64,000 nt of DNA from positions 763,518-827,517 of the forward strand of contig NZ_JAGYWA010000001.1 of the NCBI RefSeq assembly GCF_018383905.1, written 5' to 3'. The notes beneath the pieces are model-generated. The model was not told the DNA's origin. It did no database searches and saw nothing but the letters and a program-made list of their open reading frames with translations. Within the stretch, counting starts at the first letter, position 1. Each line of letters starts with the position of its first letter. This document shows, piece by piece, positions 34,904-43,037 of the stretch. This stretch comes from Flavobacterium branchiicola (lineage in GTDB: Bacteria; Bacteroidota; Bacteroidia; Flavobacteriales; Flavobacteriaceae). The translations under genes and the position numbers were made by a program.

Positions 34904-34988
34904 GCGGATATGGTGAAATTGGTAGACATGCCAGACTTAGGATCTGGTGCCGCAAGGCGTGTAGGTTCGAGTCCTATTATCCGCACCA
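34904..34988 (+). tRNA. tRNA-Leu (anticodon UAG)
   Basis: 85 bases with encoded CCA. The acceptor stem is GCGGATA / TATCCGC. The anticodon stem is CCAGA / TCTGG with loop CTTAGGA, giving anticodon TAG (reads CUN leucine codons). A long variable arm (GTGCCGCAAGGCGT) marks a class II tRNA, and the T arm is TAGGTTCGAGTCCTA. A strong terminator follows. Confidence 0.95.
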
Positions 34989-35026
34989 AAAAAAGCTTCT
35001 GAATATTTTTTTTCAGAAGCTTTTTT
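34989..35026 (+). terminator. Terminator after tRNA-Leu
   Basis: AAAAAGCTTCTGAA pairs with TTCAGAAGCTTTTT around a T-rich loop and runs into T residues. Confidence 0.85.
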
Positions 35027-35250
35027 GTTTTTGGATTGCTTCCATGTATTCGTTATTGTAAATTCTCATTTTTTATTTCCACTTGTATCTAAGACAATAA
35101 ACGAAAGAAACCTTACTATTACTGACATTTCTTTAAATAAACACTTAAAAACATTACAATACAAGTGTTAAATTTTAATTTATGTAGGTTTTTTCCTTTT
35201 TTATATTCCTTTTGATTTGTAAGTTCGCATTATATATAACTATATAATCC

Positions 35251-36660
35251 ATGAAAAAAACTCCCCAATTTATTAAATCCGCTCTTTTTGTTACTTTTAT
35301 TCTCTTAATGACAAATTGCGCAACAGAGGAAACGGGAAACCAAAACTCTACCCCTTCTTCAAGCGAGGCTAAAACCTGGTTTGATCAACATGAAAAAGAT
35401 TACAATGCCACAGTACTTAACTATATAAAAGAGCTGCAATGGCAAAACACGATTGTTACTGATGGAGATTCAGGAGAGGTTATCGAAGTTCCTTTTGTTC
35501 TTAAAAATGGTTTAAGCGTTTCTAATAGCTCAGCAGATTTATTTAATAATCAACATCGTTTGATGTTTATAAAAAATAAACAAAATGAATTCAAGGTTTT
35601 TTACGTTCAGATTTTTACCGATCAAAAAAGTGAAAAAACCTTAGATAAGAGTTATAATTATTATAACTTACAGGATGATTTTGATGGAGCGGTATATATA
35701 AAGGAACTATCAACAAATATCTCAAGCAAACTAGAATTCAAAAATGGCAATAAAATCAACTCTTCTTCACAAACCGCAAAGAGTGACCAGAAAATGTGTT
35801 TATATTACGGTTACTGGTATGAAGATGGGCATTTTGAGCCATTGGTAGAAATGGGGTGCTACGGAAGCCCGGAAGGAGACGTAAGAGATCAGCCAGGTTA
35901 TGGCGGAGGTGGTGGTGGTGGTAAACCATCAGGATCAACAGAAAATACAACTTTGACATTAGTTCAAAAAATCAAAAAAAACATTAATTCTGATCAATTG
36001 AACCCATGTCCTAAAGAAGTTTTGGAAGAATTAAAAAATGCAACCAATTGTGATATCGCAAATGTTTTAACCAAGTTAGGAGCCTCTAGAGCAATTACCG
36101 TTATAATAAAAACCGAAACTCCGGAAGGAAATAAACCCGCGCAAACAGTGAGAACAAATCCCCAAACAAGATATAATTATACTGTTCGTATTAGTCCTGA
36201 TTATACATCAGCAACTAGATTATTTCGCGCATCAAACATTTTACATGAATTAACTCATGCTTATTTTATGAGTTTAATCGATGATTACAACTCAACCGGA
36301 AATCCAGTTGTATTTGTTGACACTCCAACACTTTTTCAAGCATATTGCGATAAAAAATATCCCCCAAAAGCAAGTGAATCACCAAATTTACACCACAAAG
36401 AAATGGCCGATACCTATGTAAAAGCTATGGCAGGGGCATTGCAAGAATTTCAAACTGGAATTCCTGTTGGAAGCGGAGAAACCCCAAATCAAATATATAC
36501 AGATTTAGCATGGGGAGGCTTACGAGGAACTCCCATATATGACCAAACTTTTCCTGTCGGTAGTGCAGACTACAACAGAATAGAAGCAAGATATGCTGCA
36601 GAGTCAAATGGCGGAACATCTGGAAGTCAAACTGCAATTGGAAAACCTTGTAAAATTTAA
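35251..36660 (+). CDS. Putative lipoprotein with zincin HExxH motif
   Basis: 469 residues. Lipoprotein signal with lipobox LLMTNC (cysteine 23). An N-terminal domain (about 38-175, beginning AKTWFDQHEKDYNATVL) is followed by a cysteine-containing linker (CLYYGYWYEDGHFEP, then GYGGGGGGGKPSG near 217-229). A C-terminal domain carries NILHELTHAYF, with HELTH at 332-336. This is a zinc-peptidase-like motif, but no distant third ligand was confidently placed. It may be a surface metalloprotease or an inactive relative. A second exported gene starts 3 bases after its stop. Confidence 0.6.
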   Translation: MKKTPQFIKSALFVTFILLMTNCATEETGNQNSTPSSSEAKTWFDQHEKDYNATVLNYIKELQWQNTIVTDGDSGEVIEVPFVLKNGLSVSNSSADLFNNQHRLMFIKNKQNEFKVFYVQIFTDQKSEKTLDKSYNYYNLQDDFDGAVYIKELSTNISSKLEFKNGNKINSSSQTAKSDQKMCLYYGYWYEDGHFEPLVEMGCYGSPEGDVRDQPGYGGGGGGGKPSGSTENTTLTLVQKIKKNINSDQLNPCPKEVLEELKNATNCDIANVLTKLGASRAITVIIKTETPEGNKPAQTVRTNPQTRYNYTVRISPDYTSATRLFRASNILHELTHAYFMSLIDDYNSTGNPVVFVDTPTLFQAYCDKKYPPKASESPNLHHKEMADTYVKAMAGALQEFQTGIPVGSGETPNQIYTDLAWGGLRGTPIYDQTFPVGSADYNRIEARYAAESNGGTSGSQTAIGKPCKI

Positions 36661-36663
36661 ACC

Positions 36664-37593
36664 ATGAAAAAAATTATTACATACCTACTTATAGTTTGTT
36701 TTATTAACACCTCTACAGCCAAGACTACAAATAAAATAGATAATCTAAAAACAACAGAGGATGTTATCAAATTTGCTAAATCTATAAATCCTGATTTTGC
36801 AAAAGAGAATGTTGGTGAATTGCAGATAAAACCAACTGATATAATCATTAAAGAATTAAAAAATTGTGATTTATATAAGAGTTGGAATATTCAAAATTGG
36901 CAAAAAATTGATCTTAATAATGACGGAAAAACAGATTTACTTTTTACGGCTTATTGGTATAGCACGTATTCTCAATATGCTATAGTAGAAACAGATTCTA
37001 ATAAATTTACTTTACTATCCCTTTCTCACGATATAGATTATGCTTGTAAAATTATAAAACCTATAGTCGTTAATAACAAGAATGAACTTCTGGTAAATAA
37101 TCATAAAACAGATATTGAAAGCATAGAAACGGAAAAAACGATTCATTTCTTAGATACATTGACCTATAAATTCGATTCTTTTATAGAAATAAGCAACAAA
37201 AACACTAATTATGATATCGAATCAATAAAGTATATCTCTGATAACAATTTTGAGATTGAAATCAATAAAGACCAAGATGCATCTTATAATTGTTTAGATT
37301 CTCTTAGTTTTTCAAATATGAAAGGCCATTTTTTCAAAGGACAATCAAGAAAAAAAATTGACAAAGCTTATTTTAATACTATAAAAAAGCTGCTTGAATA
37401 TATTAATGTGCGAGATTTATCAAATGAATATACACTAAAAGATGCGTTTGATTTCTCGACAGTTTGGCTTGAAATTAAATTTAAAGATGGAAGCATCAAA
37501 AAAATCAAAGATTATGGCTATCAGGGAACTTATGGATTAAAAGCTGTTTATGATAAAATGACTAAAATAGCCAAAGAAACAAAGTGGGATTAA
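36664..37593 (+). CDS. Exported hypothetical protein
   Basis: 309 residues. Signal peptide MKKIITYLLIVCFINTSTAK. The segment KIDLNNDGKTDLLFTAYW near residues 81-98 is a DxNxDGxxD calcium-loop or FG-GAP-like motif. The C-terminal third ends FKDGSIKKIKDYGYQGTYGL. No family is recognised with confidence. The 3-base gap to the HELTH lipoprotein gene suggests co-expression and a joint envelope role. Confidence 0.55.
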   Translation: MKKIITYLLIVCFINTSTAKTTNKIDNLKTTEDVIKFAKSINPDFAKENVGELQIKPTDIIIKELKNCDLYKSWNIQNWQKIDLNNDGKTDLLFTAYWYSTYSQYAIVETDSNKFTLLSLSHDIDYACKIIKPIVVNNKNELLVNNHKTDIESIETEKTIHFLDTLTYKFDSFIEISNKNTNYDIESIKYISDNNFEIEINKDQDASYNCLDSLSFSNMKGHFFKGQSRKKIDKAYFNTIKKLLEYINVRDLSNEYTLKDAFDFSTVWLEIKFKDGSIKKIKDYGYQGTYGLKAVYDKMTKIAKETKWD

Positions 37594-37607
37594 ATTTAAT
37601 CCCTTCT

Positions 37608-38234
37608 TCACCCCTCAACCCTCTTCTTCACAATCTCCAAAACCTCTTCTTTTGTCATAAACGAATTCATGAAATCTTCGAGGTTTCCTTCGTTGGAAAC
37701 TTCTCTGAAAAAGACTTCGTGATCGGTGCCAAATAAAGTTGGATTTTCGGGATTTGGGTCAGATAATGCGATGTAGTAGTTATCGGGAAAACCGTAGCTT
37801 GTCGCGAGCAGAATAAAATCTGGAGTTGGGTCGTTGGTTACTTTTATGATTTCGGATAGATCTGTTTCTTCGTCTGCAAAATCATCATTCCATTCGTCGT
37901 AATCGGGTGTGCCTTCTTTAAAGGGTGTAAAAGAGCTGACTTCCCAAAACATTTGTCCAAATCCTTCAATTGTTAATCGGAAGTATTGATGAAGGAGTTT
38001 CTCGTAAAAAGTCTTTTTGTTTTCTTTAAAAAGCGCTTCATTTTCGTTGATGAAATCTCCAATTCCGTAAATAGGTTCTTGCTCTTCGGCAGAAGCCCAA
38101 GGCGCATCTTCGCGTCTTGGATATAGAACAGTATCAAAAGTTATAGACAGCAAATCTTCCTGAAGCGAATTGCCTTTTACATTATCGATGTTTCCGCCTA
38201 ATTTTTTAATCTGTTCTAAAATCTCTTTTTTCAT
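37608..38234 (-). CDS. Hypothetical protein, possibly SMI1/KNR4-like
   Basis: About 208 residues from ATG 38234 (the open frame runs 19 codons further upstream without a good start). Acidic, no signal peptide. The C-terminal part (ILLATSYGFPDNYYIALSDP, then VFFREVSNEGNLEDFMNSFM) has a general resemblance to SMI1/KNR4 proteins, often toxin-immunity proteins, but the match is weak and from memory. Confidence 0.5.
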   Translation of the reverse strand: MKKEILEQIKKLGGNIDNVKGNSLQEDLLSITFDTVLYPRREDAPWASAEEQEPIYGIGDFINENEALFKENKKTFYEKLLHQYFRLTIEGFGQMFWEVSSFTPFKEGTPDYDEWNDDFADEETDLSEIIKVTNDPTPDFILLATSYGFPDNYYIALSDPNPENPTLFGTDHEVFFREVSNEGNLEDFMNSFMTKEEVLEIVKKRVEG

Positions 38235-38315
38235 TGAATTGATTTGTTTAATGTAATTTAAAGTTAGGAATTTTCGATTTAGAAACCGCAAAGATTACTA
38301 AGATTTATACGGTAA

Positions 38316-38407
38316 TTTGTCATTTACACGAAAGAAGAAATCACACTAGAAACTCGACAACAGCGCGCAAATCCCGCGTGAGATTTCTCCTTCGTCGAAA
38401 TGACAAA
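38316..38407. repeat. Dispersed hairpin repeat, family B copy 1
   Basis: Arms TTTGTCATTTACACGAAAGA and TCCTTCGTCGAAATGACAAA, imperfectly complementary, around a loop that contains CACACTAGAAA and ATCCCGCGTGAGAT. The same loop words occur in the copy at 41223-41328. The gap 38235-38570 contains this element and the next and no gene. Confidence 0.75.
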
Positions 38408-38431
38408 ATCTGTAGAAAATCTATTTTTCCA

Positions 38432-38547
38432 TTCATCTTGACGAAAGGAGATTTCAGTATTACCGACGGTTTGTACAGTATAAAAATCATGAAAACATCT
38501 CAATTTTTGCCGGTTTACTTTTTCGTTTCTCCTTTCGTCGAAATGAA
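38432..38547. repeat. Dispersed hairpin repeat, family B copy 2
   Basis: TTCATCTTGACGAAAGGAGA at 38432-38451 is complementary (18 of 20) to TCTCCTTTCGTCGAAATGAA at 38528-38547. Same arm theme as copy 1. Confidence 0.7.
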
Positions 38548-38570
38548 CATTGTTTAAAACACTATTTACT

Positions 38571-38810
38571 TTATTTATCCTCCAAATAAGGATTTAAAAT
38601 TTCTGCCAATTCATTCAGCCAATAAAAACCTTTTAATAAGTTTTCTTTTTGAGCGTAGACATGTCCACTTTCATCTTCTCTCATAACAACTAAGGCAATT
38701 GCATAATTTAATAGCCGTATAGATTTTGCCAAATCTTTAGCATCAATAACATTATTAAAAAAATCTAATAGTTTTTCTTCGGTTTCTTTTGAAAGGTTTT
38801 CTGTAGCCAT
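38571..38810 (-). CDS. Small helical protein of unknown family, paralogue of the gene at 61175
   Basis: About 79 residues from ATG 38810; a TTG eight codons earlier is less likely because the paralogue starts at the matching ATG. Helical. Shared features with the 61175 protein are LSKETE, (D/E)FFNN, I-D-(A/S)-K, AKSIR, NY, VMRE, FYWLN(E/K)LAEIL(N/D)PYLE. No known domain is recognised. It is divergent from an XRE regulator gene 87 bases away. Confidence 0.65.
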   Translation of the reverse strand: MATENLSKETEEKLLDFFNNVIDAKDLAKSIRLLNYAIALVVMREDESGHVYAQKENLLKGFYWLNELAEILNPYLEDK

Positions 38811-38896
38811 TGTCTTATTTTTTATTCGAGCCAAATATAATAATTTGTAGGCATGTATGCTATCGATTCCGAAATAAATCTTTCCATTTTTGAAAT

Positions 38897-39127
38897 ATGA
38901 ATATTTCAGAAGAAAATTATATTGTAAATCTTGGCATTCACATTAGACAATTACGTGAAAAAAAAGACTTATCACAGCAAGATTTAGCTGACGATTCTGG
39001 CATGAGCAAATCTCAAATAGCAAGAATTGAAACTGCTAAAATCAATACTTCTGTAAAAACCCTTGTAAAAATTGCTAATGGTTTAAATATTGAACCTAAA
39101 GAATTGCTTGATTTTCCTTTGAAGTAA
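38897..39127 (+). CDS. XRE-family helix-turn-helix regulator
   Basis: 76 residues. The HTH is LGIHIRQLREKKDLSQQDLADDSGMSKSQIARIETAKINTSVKTLVKIANGLNIEPKELLDF, a single HTH_3 domain with no ligand domain. It is divergent from the small protein gene and just upstream of a membrane protein gene (8-base gap), which it may regulate. Confidence 0.9.
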   Translation: MNISEENYIVNLGIHIRQLREKKDLSQQDLADDSGMSKSQIARIETAKINTSVKTLVKIANGLNIEPKELLDFPLK

Positions 39128-39134
39128 AAAATCT

Positions 39135-39890
39135 ATGAAAAAGTTTTTTTTTAGTTTTTTTGATAATTGGAAGAAGCCAGTATACTTTTGGCTCTTAACA
39201 ATCGTAATCTTAATTATTTCAGATTTCTCAAAAAGCCCCATCTTTCAACATATTAGTCTTTCCTTGTTTGGATTAGGACTATTCATTCTATTAATTTCTG
39301 CAATTTATCAGTTATCACAAAAAAAATGGATCAAAAGTCTTGTTAGTTTCGTTTTATTTGGCGGATCAATATTTTCATTTCTATTTTACTTTTTAATTTC
39401 TTTTTTTATTGATCAAATCACGCCAGATACATTTGCAGTCAATTTAGAAATTCCAAAAAACATTAAAATTGATAATCCTATTAACATGGATTTTGATGAT
39501 AATTTTAACACCAAAAGACCTGATAGTATAACAAATAAATTAGTAAAAAATACAGAATTCCAACTTTACAATTCATTCCAACCAGGGCTTTATGAATATG
39601 ATTTTTGGATTGGAAAAATCGAAAGCGGAACTATCTATTTAAAAGCTTTTGAAATAACTAATAATGAAGCACTTTCTACAACCAGATTACCTAAAAGTAG
39701 TTCTCTTAAAGTTTATAATTCAAGTGATAAAATAAAAAAATTCAGCACAGCTGATGATTTTACAATTTATGAAGGTGACTGGGGACAACCTTATGCTGCA
39801 AGATTTGAAGTTTGGTTTAAACCTGATAATGGTAAAAAGGAAAGAAAACTGTTTTCTAAAAATTATAAAATTGAAGGCTGGATGAGATAA
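39135..39890 (+). CDS. Hypothetical membrane protein
   Basis: 251 residues. Three hydrophobic segments in the first 100 residues (about 17-32, 37-60, 67-95), then a soluble C-terminal domain (about 100-251) with SFQPGLYEYDFWIGKIESGTIYLKAFE and FTIYEGDWGQPYAARFEVWF. Not recognised. It follows the XRE gene by 8 bases. Confidence 0.6.
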   Translation: MKKFFFSFFDNWKKPVYFWLLTIVILIISDFSKSPIFQHISLSLFGLGLFILLISAIYQLSQKKWIKSLVSFVLFGGSIFSFLFYFLISFFIDQITPDTFAVNLEIPKNIKIDNPINMDFDDNFNTKRPDSITNKLVKNTEFQLYNSFQPGLYEYDFWIGKIESGTIYLKAFEITNNEALSTTRLPKSSSLKVYNSSDKIKKFSTADDFTIYEGDWGQPYAARFEVWFKPDNGKKERKLFSKNYKIEGWMR

Positions 39891-39957
39891 AAACCTCCAG
39901 CTAAAGCAGGAGGCAATTCATACTGTTTGATATTTTAAAATGAAATAATTCGTCTTG

Positions 39958-40050
39958 TTTGTCATCCTGAGGAACGAAGGATCTTCACGCGCTGAGCACG
40001 CACTGTTGCGGAATTACTTACGAAGATTCTTCGTTCCTCAGAATGACAAA
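39958..40050. repeat. Dispersed hairpin repeat, family B copy 3
   Basis: TTTGTCATCCTGAGGAACGA at 39958 and TCGTTCCTCAGAATGACAAA ending at 40050 form the arms. A half element, CTCGTTCCTCAGAATGACAT, follows near 40150. The gap 39891-40406 is entirely repeats and contains no supported gene. Confidence 0.75.
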
Positions 40051-40242
40051 TTTTGTGGTTACTGTTTCTAAAACTATTATGGAGTTTCTTGCGAAAATTT
40101 ATTTTTGGAAGAAACATCTAAAACCTGTCGGGTTTAATTACGAAGATTTCTCGTTCCTCAGAATGACATTACTTTGTGGTTACTATACTTAAAACTATTG
40201 CGGAGATTCTTGCAGAGATTTGTTCATCGAAAGAAAAGTCTA

Positions 40243-40276
40243 AAACCCGACAGGTTTTAAAAAACCTGTCGGGTTT
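40243..40276. repeat. Perfect 16-bp palindrome AAACCCGACAGG / CCTGTCGGGTTT
   Basis: AAACCCGACAGGTTTT at 40243-40258 and AAAACCTGTCGGGTTT at 40261-40276. A single-arm copy, AAACCTGTCGGGTTT, is at about 40121. Could also act as a terminator. Confidence 0.75.
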
Positions 40277-40322
40277 ACTTGCGAAGATTTATCTTTTCGC
40301 CAAAATGACTTTGCACAAAAAA

Positions 40323-40355
40323 ACCTTTGTCAAAGTTTAAAACTTTGACAAAGGT
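40323..40355. repeat. Perfect 16-bp palindrome ACCTTTGTCAAAGTTT
   Basis: Arms 40323-40338 and 40340-40355 around one base. Same core as the element at 33321-33353. Confidence 0.75.
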
Positions 40356-40375
40356 CTCGTATCACTAAGAATTTG

Positions 40376-40407
40376 GACCCGAGCGATAGCGAACAGGCGA
40401 AGCAATT
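40376..40407. repeat. Dispersed 32-base element (GACCCGAG...AAGCAATT), copy 2
   Basis: GACCCGAGCGATAGCGAACA then GGCGAAGCAATT, preceded by GAATTTG exactly as at 50866. It abuts the stop codon of the HAD phosphatase gene. Confidence 0.85.
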
Positions 40408-41072
40408 TATTTATTAGAATTTAATAATGCAATTATTTTATCCACATTTACTTCGCTATAATCATTAATATAAAAATCGCATGGCGGAAGTTCTTCTTTT
40501 GTATGTGTGCTCAAAACACCGACGACTTTCATTCCGGCATTTAATCCTGCTGTAACGCCCGAAAAAGAATCTTCGAAAACCACACAATCCGAAGGAGAAA
40601 CGCCAACACGTTCTGCCGATTTTAAATACACTTCGGGATTTGGTTTATGAAACGTAACGTCTTCGCTAGACATCATCGAATCCATTTTTTCGTCTAGTTT
40701 CAGGAAATTGGCGATTAAATCTAAGTTGGCACGTGGCGCCGATGTTGCAACAGCCGTTTTGAATCCGCGTGATTTTAGTTCGCTTAAAAACTCCAAATAA
40801 TGTGGAATCGTTTCGACTTTGTCTTTATAAATCTCCCGAAACAGGGCTTCTTTTTCGTATTCCAGCTTTATTAATTCTTCTCCCGTAATCGGACGTTTGA
40901 AGAAATGCGACATGATATAACTATTGTGTTTTCCGTACATATGTTCTTCAAATTCTTCATTGGTATACGGAATCTTATATTTATCGAAAAAGGCTTCAAA
41001 AGCGATTACATGATGCGGATTGGTGTGACAAATCACGCCGTCCATATCAAAAATTACACATTGCTGGCTCAT
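40407..41072 (-). CDS. HAD hydrolase, beta-phosphoglucomutase-like
   Basis: About 221 residues from ATG 41072; an ATG ten codons earlier lacks domain support. HAD motif I is CVIFDMDGVICHTNPHH, motif II is AVATSAPR near 109-116, with the lysine in HKPNPEVYLK, and motif III/IV is CVVFEDSFSGVTAGLNAGM. The D-M-D-G-V motif and the alpha-helical cap fit the beta-phosphoglucomutase/sugar phosphatase group. Substrate unknown. Its downstream end abuts a dispersed repeat. Confidence 0.88.
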   Translation of the reverse strand: MSQQCVIFDMDGVICHTNPHHVIAFEAFFDKYKIPYTNEEFEEHMYGKHNSYIMSHFFKRPITGEELIKLEYEKEALFREIYKDKVETIPHYLEFLSELKSRGFKTAVATSAPRANLDLIANFLKLDEKMDSMMSSEDVTFHKPNPEVYLKSAERVGVSPSDCVVFEDSFSGVTAGLNAGMKVVGVLSTHTKEELPPCDFYINDYSEVNVDKIIALLNSNK

Positions 41073-41166
41073 AATTTTATTTTGTTTTTTTAACGGATGC
41101 AAGATAAGGGTTTTTCTGCGGAGATGCGCGGAGGTTTCTCGCAGAGATTCGCTAAGATTTTTTTAA

Positions 41167-41402
41167 TCTCGCAAAGACACAAAGTCGCTAAGTTTTTATT
41201 TTAAGATTACACTAAACGTCCAGTTTGTCATTCCGAGGAACGAGGAATCACACTAGAAATTCCGCAAAGTAACTTCCCAATCTGTGACGAATCCCGCGTG
41301 AGATTCCTCGTTCCTCGGAATGACAAACTACACGCAAAAAATCCTTTTAAATCTTATAATCTGTGGCAAAAAAAAACTTTGCGACTTTGTGTCTTTGCGA
41401 GA
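41167..41402. repeat. Nested inverted repeats (outer pair)
   Basis: TCTCGCAAAGACACAAAGTC extended by GC at 41167-41188 is exactly complemented at 41381-41402 (22-bp arms). The family B hairpin at 41223-41328 lies inside it. The gap 41073-41452 contains only this structure and related AGAGATTCGCTAAGATT-type sequence. Confidence 0.85.
41223..41328. repeat. Dispersed hairpin repeat, family B copy 4 (perfect 27-bp arms)
   Basis: The arm starting GTTTGTCATTCCGAGGAACG (41223-41249) is perfectly complementary to 41302-41328. The loop contains CACACTAGAAAT and ATCCCGCGTGAGA, as in copy 1. The lack of any mismatch suggests recent activity or correction. Confidence 0.9.
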
Positions 41403-41452
41403 CTAATCTACAAAAATCTACAAAAACTTGAAACTTTAAACCTGAAACAAAT

Positions 41453-43036
41453 TTACCCTATCCAAATTTTACTTTTCACCAAAGTCATTGTCTGTCTCAA
41501 ATGCTGATTACATGCTATCAGAATAATCAAAACCACGAGACTATAACCCACAATCGTATAAATTTCCATATCGGCGAGTAAAGTTGATTGTTTCGAAATT
41601 GTACCGAAAAGCTTTTTCATAGCCAAAACACTGGCATTATCTGCGGAATATCCTTTGGCGATAAAACTTTGTGTGGTTTTAGCAATCGTTTCCTGCGCTT
41701 CGGGATTTTCGTTTATTACAAATTGACTTAGTTTCAGAAAGTGTTTTTTATTTAAGAAAACCATCGCATTCTGCATAACACAAAAACCAATTGTACTTCC
41801 CCAGAAACGCCCCGAAACTCCTACAATTCCCGAAGAAACCGCCATTTTTGCCGGAACCGATGATGTGGTAAATAAAATGAGCGGAACAAATAAAAACCCA
41901 ACACCGATTCCTTGCAAAATATAGGGAATGATAATATCACTCAACGCAACATCTGGCACAAAAAGAAACGTAAACCAGAAGTGGAAAATAGCAATGAGCG
42001 TAAAACCAATCATGAAAATTATTTTAGTAGAAACGGATTTCATCAGGAAAAAAGCGGCTAAAATAAGTCCGATTGCGTTTCCTAATCCGTTTATATATTG
42101 CACGCCTGCCACACGCGAAGGGTCCCAGTTCCAGATCGAATACATTGCCGAATGACAAAGACTTAGTGTTGCTCTGCTAATGTAGAAAAGGAAAAACAAT
42201 AAAAACCCGATTCGAAGATTGGCATATCGAAAGACTTCAAAATCAAAAGTGGGTCTTTTTACCAAACGTTCTTTAAAGATAAATAATCCTGCCGTGATCA
42301 AAGAAATCATTAGCATGAGAACCATTTCTGAAGATTGAAACCAGTATTTCTTTTCGGCATAAACAAAAAAGTAGGCACCGCAAAGAATCGCAGTTAAAAC
42401 CAAAAAATAACTCATCCAGTCGATTTGATACAACGGAATTTTCTTCGTGATTCGGTGCCCCCTGAAAGTAACTAAGATTAAAAAAACGTTCAAAACCTGA
42501 AGTCCTCCCGAAACATACAACATGTATTTCCAGTCGTAATGATCGAGAAACCACACGGCAATATTCATAATAAACGGCGTAGACAACAACAGCGAGCCGT
42601 AGTAAAATGAAAACCCAATAATTATGGCATTTTTAGATTTAAACTGCTCAATAAGCAATTGTCTGATCGTGATTACCGGAAGCGCCATCAGGATTCCTTC
42701 GGCAACTCTCATCAATAAAAAAACAGCAAAATTGGTTATATAAGCCGATGCCACAATCGTTATTCCAATTAAGGAATAAACTGCCATCAGGTAATTTTTT
42801 GCAGGGAAAAAACTCGAAAATCTGCTTTCGATTAAAATCGTTGCCAGCAGCGTTCCGTACGTAACGCACATTGCAAACTGCAAATCTTCGGGCTCAATGT
42901 CCAGAAAACTCGCCGCATAGGTTACGTTTGACGTATAAACTCCCAATAAAATCATAGAGTGCAACAAACAAACGAATAAAATAATAATGATCGCCCATTT
43001 TGGAACCCAGGATTTAAATATACTTTTATCTTCCAT
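41453..43036 (-). CDS. MFS drug efflux transporter, EmrB/DHA2 type
   Basis: About 527 residues from ATG 43036 and about 14 membrane helices. The DHA2-type layout is seen (IIIILFVCLLHSMILLGVYTSNVTYAASFLDI at the start, later GFSFYYGSLLLSTPFIMNIAVWFLDHYDWKYMLY). The inner-membrane pump of a tripartite efflux system, it would export drugs or toxic organics by proton exchange. Its start lies one base after the membrane-fusion gene stop, and TolC is the first gene of the operon. Confidence 0.88.
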   Translation of the reverse strand: MEDKSIFKSWVPKWAIIIILFVCLLHSMILLGVYTSNVTYAASFLDIEPEDLQFAMCVTYGTLLATILIESRFSSFFPAKNYLMAVYSLIGITIVASAYITNFAVFLLMRVAEGILMALPVITIRQLLIEQFKSKNAIIIGFSFYYGSLLLSTPFIMNIAVWFLDHYDWKYMLYVSGGLQVLNVFLILVTFRGHRITKKIPLYQIDWMSYFLVLTAILCGAYFFVYAEKKYWFQSSEMVLMLMISLITAGLFIFKERLVKRPTFDFEVFRYANLRIGFLLFFLFYISRATLSLCHSAMYSIWNWDPSRVAGVQYINGLGNAIGLILAAFFLMKSVSTKIIFMIGFTLIAIFHFWFTFLFVPDVALSDIIIPYILQGIGVGFLFVPLILFTTSSVPAKMAVSSGIVGVSGRFWGSTIGFCVMQNAMVFLNKKHFLKLSQFVINENPEAQETIAKTTQSFIAKGYSADNASVLAMKKLFGTISKQSTLLADMEIYTIVGYSLVVLIILIACNQHLRQTMTLVKSKIWIG

Positions 43037-43037
43037 T

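Noticed and set aside
34904..35250. Attachment site of an integrated element at tRNA-Leu
   Set aside because: No integrase gene and no repeat of the tRNA 3' end was found downstream.
41298..41507. 69-residue open frame on the plus strand
   Set aside because: It begins inside a perfect hairpin repeat and runs into the antisense end of the MFS gene.
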